Part shown: positions 1-5,399 of the stretch, in pieces
Numbering within the stretch: the first letter of the stretch is position 1
How the letters are laid out: each line of letters starts with the position of its first letter
Assembly: GCA_019236035.1 (NCBI GenBank)
Contig: JAFAJU010000151.1
Location: 1-5,801, forward strand
DNA: 5,801 bases
Direction: 5' to 3'
Source: Verrucomicrobiota bacterium
GTDB lineage: Bacteria > Verrucomicrobiota > Verrucomicrobiia > Chthoniobacterales > JAFAMB01
Notes under the pieces: generated by a model
Told to the model about the DNA's origin: nothing
What the model saw: only the letters and a program-made list of their open reading frames with translations
The model's database searches: none
Program-made: the position numbers and the translations under genes

Positions 1-1
1 G

Positions 2-370
2 ATCCGGCACGCGATCATCGGCGATGGCTGCATCATTTCGGACGCACACATCGAGAGAGCGGTCATCGGTATCCGCAGCATCATCGAGAGTGGCGCAACC
101 ATTCGGAATTCCATCATCATGGGCGCAGACTATTACCAGGATGAGGCGGCCGAAACGTCTGAAAATTCGCGATCAGCCCCACCAATTGGGATTGGAAGGA
201 ACTCTGTGATCGACCGCGCAATTATCGATAAGAACGCCCGGATCGGTGAAAGCGTTGTGATTACTCCAGACGGGAAGGCGCCCAACGTGGATAGCACCAA
301 CTATTACATCCGTGACGGTGTGGTCGTGATCCCAAAGAACGCCACGATTCCAAACGGAACCTGGATCTGA
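2..370 (+). CDS. glgC: Glucose-1-phosphate adenylyltransferase (ADP-glucose pyrophosphorylase), C-terminal 122 residues
   Basis: The 5' part lies outside the window; the first whole codon is at 2 and TGA is at 368-370. The enzyme makes ADP-glucose from glucose-1-phosphate and ATP, the committed step of bacterial glycogen synthesis in the cytoplasm. What remains is the left-handed beta-helix C-terminal domain, with Ile-rich hexapeptide turns throughout. Diagnostic stretches are GADYYQ (residues 41-46 of the fragment), IGIGRNSVIDRAIIDKNARIG, and the terminal YYIRDGVVVIPKNATIPNG followed by TWI. These read like the cyanobacterial and plant form of the enzyme (IGIG...IIDKNARIG, ...KNATI.DGT.I) rather than the enterobacterial one. 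The nucleotidyltransferase domain and catalytic residues cannot be checked here. A TPR gene follows after 8 nt, probably in the same transcript. Confidence 0.93.
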   Translation: MRHAIIGDGCIISDAHIERAVIGIRSIIESGATIRNSIIMGADYYQDEAAETSENSRSAPPIGIGRNSVIDRAIIDKNARIGESVVITPDGKAPNVDSTNYYIRDGVVVIPKNATIPNGTWI

Positions 371-378
371 GACCTGTT

Positions 379-879
379 GTGAACTTAGATCCGCAGATTC
401 ACCGGCGACTGACAGCAGCAGGCGGGTTTGCGGAACTCTCTCTTTTCCAGGAGGCTGTCCAAGAACTCGAAGAACTGCCGGATAACCTGAAAGAAATCCC
501 AGTCGTCCTGGCTACGTGGCTAGAGGTCTATCAACTTTGGCAGAAATGGTCAGAAGCCTCGTCGGTCGCACTGCGTTTAGCGGAGATAGAGCCAGAAGAC
601 TCCAACTGGCCGGTGGCTCTTGCCTACGCGACGCGACGGAGCCGAGGCTTGGTTTTTGCCCGGGAAGTTTTGCTGGAGGCCAGCGAGAAGTTTCCGGATT
701 GCGCGGCCATTCAATTCAATCTCGCCTGTTACGCCGCGCAACTGATGCATCTGGACGAAGCCCGTCAGCATCTTCACCAGGCCATTCAACTAGACAAAGA
801 ATTTGCGACTCTGGCGAAAACCGATCCCGATCTTCAGCCGATCCGAACCGAGGTGGAACAAGACTATGACGACCCATAG
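379..879 (+). CDS. Small tetratricopeptide-repeat (TPR) protein, 166 aa
   Basis: A helical-repeat protein of unknown specific role; TPR domains act as protein-protein interaction scaffolds. The clearest repeat is residues 110-140 (AIQFNLACYAAQLMHLDEA..., with the expected small and aromatic positions and an Asp-Glu-Ala turn), preceded by weaker helical pairs at about 17-36, 43-72 and 77-106. The end (FATLAKTDPDLQPI) resembles the closing helix often seen after the last TPR in short bacterial TPR proteins. No signal peptide or membrane segment is visible, so it is probably cytoplasmic. The GTG at 379 is the first start in this frame after the glgC stop (8 nt apart); no strong Shine-Dalgarno precedes it, so translational coupling to glgC is possible. 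The TAG at 877-879 directly abuts a 48-bp palindrome. Confidence 0.8.
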   Translation: MNLDPQIHRRLTAAGGFAELSLFQEAVQELEELPDNLKEIPVVLATWLEVYQLWQKWSEASSVALRLAEIEPEDSNWPVALAYATRRSRGLVFAREVLLEASEKFPDCAAIQFNLACYAAQLMHLDEARQHLHQAIQLDKEFATLAKTDPDLQPIRTEVEQDYDDP

Positions 880-927
880 AGCCTGCATCGCTCACAAATC
901 TCTAAAGATTTGTGAGCGATGCAGGCT
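880..927. repeat. 48-bp perfect palindrome, copy 1 (22-bp arms, 4-nt loop CTAA)
   Basis: Left arm 880-901 begins AGCCTGCATCGCTCACAAAT, the loop is 902-905, and right arm 906-927 is its exact reverse complement. It starts on the base after the TPR stop codon and ends 37 nt before the prfB ATG. The same 48 bp occur at 2895-2942 with the loop reverse-complemented. It resembles a REP/MITE-like dispersed palindrome. As RNA it would form a very stable hairpin that could end or stabilise the glgC-TPR transcript. The nearest T-run (TTTTT) is about 11 nt past the stem, so it is not a textbook intrinsic terminator. Confidence 0.9.
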
Positions 928-964
928 ATCTGGATTTTTGCAGACTAGATTGTAGGTTCCGTCT

Positions 965-2105
965 ATGGAATTTGATTTTCAGGCCATTCAAACCGATGAA
1001 CTGAAATCTCGTATTGGAGAACTTCGGAGGTATCTTTGACTACCCGAAGCTTCAGGCGCGCTTGGGCGAACTTGAACAGCTCATGGTAGCAGCCGACTTT
1101 TGGAACAACAAGGATCGTGCCCAGACCAGCATTGACGAAGCCACAGCTCTCCGGGCGAAGGTGCAGCCCTTGGCTGCCCTCGTCTTGAAGGCAGATGATC
1201 TTGAAGTCCTGAAATCGCTCGCAGAGGAGGAAAAGGATTCTGCAGCGCAACTCACTGCGTTCCGCGAGGTCGAACGCGAGTATTCCGCTGTCCTGAAAGA
1301 GCTGGAAGACTTCGAACTGAAGATGCTTCTTTCGGGCGAATTTGATAGGAACAACGCCTTCCTGACGATCCACGCCGGAGCTGGAGGAACCGAATCCTGT
1401 GACTGGGCGGACATGCTATTTCGTATGTACCAACGCTGGATCGAACGAAGCGGCTTCAAAAGCCAGATCATTGACATTCAGGAGGGCGACGAAGCCGGTA
1501 TCAAATCCGTTACGGCGCTCATCAGCGGCGACCACGCGTACGGGTATCTCCAGACTGAACGGGGTGTGCATCGTCTGGTTCGGATTTCTCCTTTCGATGC
1601 AAACAAAAGACGCCACACATCGTTTGCCAGCGTCGATGTGGTGCCCGAACTGAAGGAAGACGTGGATATGGAGATCAGTGATAAGGATCTCGCGATCGAC
1701 ACTTTCAGAAGCGGCGGCAAAGGCGGTCAAAATGTGAACAAGGTCGAGACGGCGGTGAGAATCACCCATCTTCCGACAGGTATTGTCGTCGCCTGCCAGG
1801 CGGAGCGAAGCCAAGGCAGAAACCGTCAGATGGCTTTAAACATGTTGAAGGCGAAACTCTACCAGATCGAACAGGATCGAAAACGGGAGGAGTTAGATCG
1901 TCAATATGGCGAAAAAGGGGACATCGCGTGGGGAAACCAAATCCGTTCCTACGTCTTTCAGCCCTATCAGATGGTAAAAGATCATCGCACCGGTGTTGAA
2001 ACCAGCAACATTCAATCGGTGATGGACGGAGCGATCGATGCCTTTGTAGAAGGCAAGCTCAGAGGGTTAACGAACAAGAAGGGTGGCGCGGCGGAGGAGA
2101 TTTAA
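965..2105 (+). CDS. prfB: Peptide chain release factor 2 (RF2), expressed by programmed +1 frameshift: join(965..1036,1038..2105), 379 aa
   Basis: RF2 recognises UGA and UAA stop codons in the ribosomal A site and triggers peptidyl-tRNA hydrolysis. Frame 0 starts at ATG 965 (MEFDFQAIQTDELKSRI...) and reads 24 codons to CTT at 1034-1036, then meets TGA at 1037-1039. A +1 slip continues from GAC at 1038, giving ...GELRRYL-DYPKLQARL. The joined protein has the N-terminal helical domain (about 1-115), the RF2 anticodon tripeptide SPF at residues 208-210 inside GVHRLVRISPFDANKRRH, and the catalytic GGQ at 253-255 inside SGGKGGQNVNKVET. In E. coli RF2 these motifs lie at about 205-207 and 250-252, so length and spacing fit. 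The residue aligned with E. coli position 246 is Ser. The C-terminus (NKKGGAAEEI) extends a little past the usual end. An alternative TTG start at 1014 in the second frame would drop the N-terminus and is an artefact of ignoring the frameshift. No clear Shine-Dalgarno lies before ATG 965. Confidence 0.97.
1025..1040 (+). promoter_or_regulatory. Programmed +1 ribosomal frameshift site of prfB
   Basis: The sequence reads CGG AGG TAT CTT TGA C. It has an internal Shine-Dalgarno-like GGAGG (1026-1030), the 3-nt spacer TAT, the slippery CTT codon (1034-1036), and the in-frame TGA (1037-1039) followed by C. This arrangement and spacing match the known E. coli prfB signal (AGGGGG UAU CUU UGA C). When RF2 is scarce the ribosome pauses at UGA, peptidyl-tRNA-Leu slips from CUU to UUU, and decoding resumes at GAC, so RF2 autoregulates its own synthesis. 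Confidence 0.96.
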
Positions 2106-2113
2106 AGGCAGAC

Positions 2114-2194
2114 GCAAGGTAACATAGGCGTCCCGCCTGTCCGGGCGCCCGGCATGGCAGCGTGAATACAGGCTGGAAGCCTATGCTACTTTGC
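2114..2194. repeat. 81-bp imperfect inverted repeat (27-bp arms) between convergent prfB and the PAP2 gene
   Basis: Left arm 2114-2140 pairs with right arm 2168-2194 at 23 of 27 positions; the best-conserved part is CATAGGCGTCCCGCCTGT against ACAGGCTGGAAGCCTATG. Between them, 2141-2152 is a perfect 12-bp palindrome (CCGGGCGCCCGG), so the whole unit could fold as a stem with an inner hairpin. It starts 8 nt after the prfB stop and runs into the last codons and stop of the minus-strand PAP2 gene. It looks like a MITE/REP-like dispersed element and could serve as a bidirectional transcript end, although no T-tract follows on either strand. Membership in a genomic family cannot be shown from one copy. 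Confidence 0.75.
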
Positions 2195-2849
2195 GCTCCA
2201 ACCAAGGCATGACCCACTTGCATGCGAGATAGGCAATGATTAATCCGACCAAGGCACCGACCGTGACATCCGAAAGATGGTGGACATTGAGGTAGATGCG
2301 AGACCAACCGATCGCCCCGGCAATCAGGAGCATCCACCAACCGTACCATCGGCGAGCGAATACCGGGACACCAAAGAAGGCGAAGGCGGTTCCAGTATGC
2401 CCGGACGGAAACGCATGGTATTTGTTCTTAAACAACAAAAATTCGCGACCTCGCCATAGACCGTTCCATTCCTGGGTCGCTTCGGTATTGTTAGGCCGCG
2501 CTCGACCGGAGACGAGCCGGACCGAGTTAACAACAGCCCCTGCAGCTGTGGCCGCCATCATCATACAGAGCAGAAGCTTGCAAAGAACCCGGTTCCGCGC
2601 CCACCAAGCCGCGACGACGCCCACAGAGCCGAACAGCATCAGCTCAGGCCAGTCGCCCCACGTGCTGAGAAGTCCGGCAAAATGTTTTAACGCCTTCAAA
2701 TCGTGCGTTTTGACCCAGTGAATTACGGCTTGATCCCAGACAAAACTAAGTCCGCACAGGATGATCCCGGCAGTCAGCAGGCCGACCAGCAGCGTAGTCG
2801 AAACAACATTGGATTTCCGTCCGTTCTGGCTACGCTGGTCATTTCCCAT
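2181..2849 (-). CDS. PAP2-superfamily membrane phosphatase, 222 aa
   Basis: Integral inner-membrane phosphatase of the PAP2 / type 2 phosphatidic acid phosphatase superfamily; members dephosphorylate lipid phosphates such as phosphatidate or undecaprenyl pyrophosphate. All three signature motifs are present, numbered from the chosen start: motif 1 as R111-x6-R118-P119 (RLVSGRARP, Arg in place of the usual leading Lys), motif 2 P148-S149-G150-H151, and motif 3 S183-R184-x5-H190-x3-D194 (SRIYLNVHHLSD). About six hydrophobic segments are visible (roughly 15-38, 68-84, 90-108, 153-165, 171-182, 195-211). I chose the ATG at 2849 (MGNDQRSQNG) because an in-frame ATG further upstream at 2903 lies inside the 48-bp palindrome and would add 18 unconserved-looking residues; neither start has a strong Shine-Dalgarno. 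The stop (2181-2183) lies inside the 81-bp inverted repeat. The substrate cannot be told from sequence. The gene is divergent from the GT39 gene. Confidence 0.9.
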   Translation of the reverse strand: MGNDQRSQNGRKSNVVSTTLLVGLLTAGIILCGLSFVWDQAVIHWVKTHDLKALKHFAGLLSTWGDWPELMLFGSVGVVAAWWARNRVLCKLLLCMMMAATAAGAVVNSVRLVSGRARPNNTEATQEWNGLWRGREFLLFKNKYHAFPSGHTGTAFAFFGVPVFARRWYGWWMLLIAGAIGWSRIYLNVHHLSDVTVGALVGLIIAYLACKWVMPWLERKVA

Positions 2850-2894
2850 GCCGGAGATTAAGTACTCTGACCGAGACTTTTGTCGAATCGCTGC

Positions 2895-2942
2895 AGCCTG
2901 CATCGCTCACAAATCTTTAGAGATTTGTGAGCGATGCAGGCT
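2895..2942. repeat. 48-bp perfect palindrome, copy 2 (22-bp arms, 4-nt loop TTAG)
   Basis: Arms 2895-2916 and 2921-2942 are identical to those of the copy at 880-927. The loop (2917-2920) is TTAG, the reverse complement of CTAA in copy 1, so the two 48-mers are exact reverse complements of each other. This copy contains an in-frame upstream ATG (2903 on the minus strand) for the PAP2 gene and lies in the divergent region, not at a gene end, so a pure terminator role does not explain both copies. Confidence 0.9.
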
Positions 2943-2945
2943 ATG

Positions 2946-2988
2946 GCAGCGGAATCTCCAGCTACGCTGGCAAATTCCGCTGCTTTTT
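2946..2988 (+). terminator. Terminator-like composite hairpin with T5 tail upstream of the GT39 gene
   Basis: The outer stem GCAGCGGAAT (2946-2955) pairs perfectly with ATTCCGCTGC (2974-2983). An inner stem CCAGC (2958-2962) / GCTGG (2966-2970) closes a TAC loop. TTTTT (2984-2988) follows directly. The shape fits an intrinsic terminator or attenuator on the plus strand. It lies before the GT39 start and 4 nt after the 48-bp palindrome, so it could stop plus-strand transcripts arising antisense to PAP2, or act as a leader attenuator. It may instead be one more dispersed repeat that happens to end in T residues. Confidence 0.5.
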
Positions 2989-3039
2989 GCAGAGAAGAGT
3001 TTAAAAACAGTCTGTTCCGAATTCATAATTAAAAAACAG

Positions 3040-3074
3040 GCTCTTAAGCGGACGCCCAGCGTCTGTTCAAGAGC
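3040..3074 (+). other. Possible leader RNA hairpin (16-bp arms, CCA loop) upstream of the GT39 gene
   Basis: Left arm GCTCTTAAGCGGACGC (3040-3055) and right arm GCGTCTGTTCAAGAGC (3059-3074) give 13 Watson-Crick pairs, two G-U wobbles (3048/3066 and 3050/3064) and one A-C mismatch (3046/3068). The wobbles pair only in plus-strand RNA. It lies 58 nt before the chosen GT39 start and has no T-tract. It matches no riboswitch class I know, and its function is unknown. Confidence 0.45.
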
Positions 3075-3132
3075 TCTCTTGCCAGCAATGAGCTCGTCGA
3101 TTCTCCCAGCGCGTAATTTTTGCGGGCTAGAA

Positions 3133-4602
3133 ATGATTAAGCCGCTCTACCTGGTGTTCCTTTTTTTCGGTGCAGCGGTGCTGTATTCGTTGGGAAACTG
3201 GTCATTGCCGTTGATTGATCGCGATGAACCCCGCTTCGCGGAAGCTTCCCGCGAAATGCGCCAAAGCGGGGATTTCCTGATACCAACGCTCAACCATGAG
3301 TACCGATTCGATAAACCGCCGCTGATCTACTGGTGTCAGGTGCTGGCATACGATTTACTGGGCGAGAACGATTTTGCAGCTCGATTGCCTTCAGTGATTT
3401 TCGCTGCTCTGACGGCAGTCGCTACGGCGCTGTATGCAAGCCGAATTTTCGGACCTCGCATCGGCCTTTGGTCGGGGATCCTTTTTGCCACGAGTCTTCA
3501 GGTATTCATCCACTCGCGGGCTGCGGTGGCTGACATGCCATTGGTCTTCTTCTTTCTTATCGCGACCTGGGCCGACTGGGAACGACTGCGCAACCCTGAA
3601 TCTGAATTTTGGCGATGGACATTTTACCTTTCACTGGCTCTGGGCTTCCTGGCAAAAGGTCCGGTCGCCCTGCTTCCTGTTTTCTTTGCGCCCACGCAAG
3701 CGCTCCTTAATCATTCTCCTTACCGATTCCGGGTTCGATCCGCGCTCCAGGGCATTCTAGCGGTACTCATCGTCGTTGGCCTCTGGGGTATCCCGGCGTT
3801 GATCGCGACGCATGGCGAGTATCTGCGCATTGGCGTCGGCAAGCATGTGTTGCAGCGCTCTTTTCAGCCAATGGAGAGTCACGGCGTGGCAGGCCTGGGA
3901 GGCTACTTGTTATTCCTACCCTATTACCTGGTGGTTAGCTTCTTCAGCTTTTTCCCCTGGTGCCTGTTCCTACCCGGCTGCGCGAAACGGTTGTGGGCGC
4001 ACCGGGAACCGGACGAAAACTATCTTCTGGGAGCAATTCTGATCGTGCTGTTGGTGTTTACACTGGTTCAGACCAAGTTGCCTCACTATGTCCTTCCCGC
4101 GTACCCGATGCTCGCAATGCTTGTGGCCCGCCAAGCCGAACGGAGCAGGTGGGCCCGGCCCATCCTCGCAGCAACCCTGGTTGCCTACGTCCTGATTGCC
4201 CTGGTTGGATTCCGAGTGATCGAACCGGAATTTCTATCGAAAAGAATTGCGCAGACGGCACTCCCGTTCATCACGGCGGAAACCCGCACAGCTTCGCTCA
4301 ATTACGATGAGCAGAGTCTCATTTGGTATCTGCGAGAAAAGACTCAAGGATTTCATGAGCGCTTGGACTCGGCTCAGGTGACGGATTTTATGCATCAACC
4401 AGGTCCGGCGCTTTGCGTGATGAACGAGGAATCGGTTGACCAGATTCACCTGGATCCCGCATGGCGCACGTTCAAGGTCTGCGGACATAACTTTGCCCGC
4501 TGGAAAGTAAGACCGGTCACACTACTCGGCTTACAGGTGACTTTGCCGCTTCCTGAATCGCTGAATCTCGTGACAATCATCAAAGCGCAAGATCAAGCCT
4601 GA
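3133..4602 (+). CDS. ArnT/PMT-like (GT39 family) membrane glycosyltransferase, 489 aa
   Basis: Multi-pass inner-membrane glycosyltransferase of the ArnT / dolichyl-phosphate-mannose mannosyltransferase type, which moves a sugar from a polyprenyl-phosphate donor to lipid A, protein or another acceptor on the periplasmic side. Family hallmarks are the first periplasmic loop with the acidic pair D31-E32 (LIDRDEPRFAEASREM, 27-42), SGDFLIPTLNHEYRFDKPPLIYW (split here as 45-54 and 55-67), RLPSVIFAAL (84-93), HSRAAVADMPLVF (127-139), FLAKGPVAL (172-180) and QTKLPHYVLPAYP (313-325). About ten hydrophobic segments span 5-362, and a soluble tail of about 125 residues follows, as in ArnT. I chose ATG 3133 (MIKPLYLVFLFFG) because it opens directly into the first membrane helix; the frame stays open back to 2761 but runs through repeats. 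ATG 3088 is a less likely alternative. Acceptor and sugar are unknown. Confidence 0.88.
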   Translation: MIKPLYLVFLFFGAAVLYSLGNWSLPLIDRDEPRFAEASREMRQSGDFLIPTLNHEYRFDKPPLIYWCQVLAYDLLGENDFAARLPSVIFAALTAVATALYASRIFGPRIGLWSGILFATSLQVFIHSRAAVADMPLVFFFLIATWADWERLRNPESEFWRWTFYLSLALGFLAKGPVALLPVFFAPTQALLNHSPYRFRVRSALQGILAVLIVVGLWGIPALIATHGEYLRIGVGKHVLQRSFQPMESHGVAGLGGYLLFLPYYLVVSFFSFFPWCLFLPGCAKRLWAHREPDENYLLGAILIVLLVFTLVQTKLPHYVLPAYPMLAMLVARQAERSRWARPILAATLVAYVLIALVGFRVIEPEFLSKRIAQTALPFITAETRTASLNYDEQSLIWYLREKTQGFHERLDSAQVTDFMHQPGPALCVMNEESVDQIHLDPAWRTFKVCGHNFARWKVRPVTLLGLQVTLPLPESLNLVTIIKAQDQA

Positions 4603-4624
4603 CCGAAGCATGCAACGCTCACTT

Positions 4625-4725
4625 GGGAGACGGCAAAGCGGGCCGCTTCGCTTACGCGGGAGACGGCAATGCGGGACGCTTCGCTTACGGGGGCGAGATG
4701 GCAAAGCGGGACGCTTCGCTTACAG
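4625..4725. repeat. Three tandem ~33-bp repeats between the GT39 and DUF4412-like genes
   Basis: The units are 4625-4657 (33 nt), 4658-4690 (33 nt) and 4691-4725 (35 nt). The shared core is GGCAA-A/T-GCGGG-A/C-CGCTTCGCTTAC. Units 1 and 3 contain a small self-complementary element, AAGCG-nnn-CGCTT; unit 2 has one arm changed (ATGCG). There are no unique spacers, so it is not CRISPR. Because 33 is divisible by 3, the array stays open in the frame of the next gene (GDGKAGRFAYA-type repeats), which invites a false N-terminal extension. It occupies almost the whole gap between the two genes. Confidence 0.88.
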
Positions 4726-4730
4726 TGCCG

Positions 4731-5399
4731 ATGGTTATGAAAGGAATGATTGCCGTCATTGCAAGTCTAGCACTCGCACTGGTTGCGAGAGGCGATTACG
4801 TTATCAACGAGGAGCTAGAGAACTCCGGCCAAGTTCAACAGGTCACGCTCAAAATTAAGGAGGCGAAGGTCAGGGTCGACGTTGGCGCACAAACCACTGC
4901 CATTATCGATTCGAATACCGGAGAGACTACCCTTTTAGTTCATGCGCAGAAGGCTTTTTTGAAAATAAGCCCTGAACAGCTCCAAGAGCAGGCCAGAGCG
5001 TTAAAGGAAGTTCTCGGAAACAAGGCGGAGACCCCCGCGAACATCGAGCTGAAACCGACCGGCAAACGGGAGACCATCAACGGCTTCGACACCGAAGAAT
5101 ACACGACCAACATGAACGGGGTCCAGACGAGCATCTGGATCGCGAAACAGTTCCCGAACTACCAAAAGCTCGTTGAAGCGCTCTACCAGGCGCAAAGCGG
5201 GCCCGCGCTGCAACTTTTGCGAAACATGTCGATTCCTCCTGATAAGTATCCCGGCCTACCAATTCGGACAATTGAAACCATCATGGGGCAAAAAATTGTC
5301 GTCACCCTGAACTCAGTGCAGGAAGCCCCGATACCCGACTCAGAGTTTGCGATCCCGCCGGACTACAAAGAATTGAACCCGCAACAGACCGGAAAGTGA
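4731..5399 (+). CDS. Secreted DUF4412-like protein, 222 aa
   Basis: Probable exported protein of unknown function. From ATG 4731 the N-terminus is MVMKGMIAVIASLALALVARGD: one Lys, then a hydrophobic core at about residues 5-19, as in a Sec signal peptide, with cleavage expected near 19-22. The mature part is mainly short beta-type strands: YVINEELENSGQVQQVTLKIK (start and end of strands at about 23-43), VRVDVGAQTTAIIDSNTGE, then LLVHAQKAFLKISPEQ (68-83), and a later NGFDTEEYTTNMNGVQTSIWIAKQ (117-140, in two strands). This pattern resembles DUF4412-type proteins that I associate with Verrucomicrobiota; the assignment is from memory of the family pattern. The frame is open upstream to a TTG at 4623 and has an ATG at 4698, but those stretches are tandem repeat, and only 4731 (or 4737) puts the signal peptide at the terminus. 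The stop overlaps the maf start by 4 nt. Confidence 0.75.
   Translation: MVMKGMIAVIASLALALVARGDYVINEELENSGQVQQVTLKIKEAKVRVDVGAQTTAIIDSNTGETTLLVHAQKAFLKISPEQLQEQARALKEVLGNKAETPANIELKPTGKRETINGFDTEEYTTNMNGVQTSIWIAKQFPNYQKLVEALYQAQSGPALQLLRNMSIPPDKYPGLPIRTIETIMGQKIVVTLNSVQEAPIPDSEFAIPPDYKELNPQQTGK

Larger units (their letters stand above)
2850..3132. other. 283-bp divergent intergenic region rich in hairpins
   Basis: This gap separates the PAP2 start (-) from the GT39 start (+). In order it contains the second 48-bp palindrome (2895-2942), a composite hairpin ending in TTTTT (2946-2988), an AT-rich patch (about 2988-3036) and a 16-bp-arm hairpin (3040-3074). The AT-rich patch includes AACAG-T-CTGTT (3006-3016) and a -10-like CATAAT (3024-3029) with only a poor -35 match near 3001. 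It is open in the GT39 frame, but the encoded residues look like read-through of repeats rather than protein. Promoters for both divergent genes should lie here; none is convincing by eye. Confidence 0.6.

Noticed and set aside
880..927. Palindrome copy 1 as a standard intrinsic terminator for the TPR gene
   Set aside because: The T-run begins about 11 nt after the stem, and the identical element also sits at a divergent promoter region, so it is better called a repeat.
1037..1039. Selenocysteine codon or nonsense mutation in prfB
   Set aside because: The flanking GGAGG-TAT-CTT-TGA-C is the known RF2 frameshift signal and the protein resumes exactly in +1.
963..1814. Several minus-strand ORFs opposite prfB
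   Set aside because: They are shadows of a strongly conserved gene and show no recognisable motifs.
2828..2846. CTACGCTGG in the PAP2 N-terminus, resembling the inner stem of the hairpin at 2946-2988
   Set aside because: Nine bases plus a few scattered matches; too short to claim a degenerate repeat copy.
3001..3029. Sigma-70 promoter (CATAAT at 3024-3029) for the GT39 gene
   Set aside because: The -35 region is poor (TTAAAA-like) and AT-richness alone could produce the match; mentioned only in the region note.
2761..3132. N-terminal extension of the GT39 protein (613-aa reading frame)
   Set aside because: The stretch translates palindromes, hairpins and the opposite-strand PAP2 start. ATG 3133 opens directly into the first membrane helix, as expected for ArnT-like proteins.
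4625..4725. CRISPR array
   Set aside because: The repeats are directly adjacent with no unique spacers, only three units, and there are no cas genes.
4610..4858. 82-aa ORF MQRSLGRRQSGPLRLRG...
   Set aside because: It is a frame-shifted reading of the tandem repeats and of the start of the secreted protein; Arg-rich repeats without domain features.
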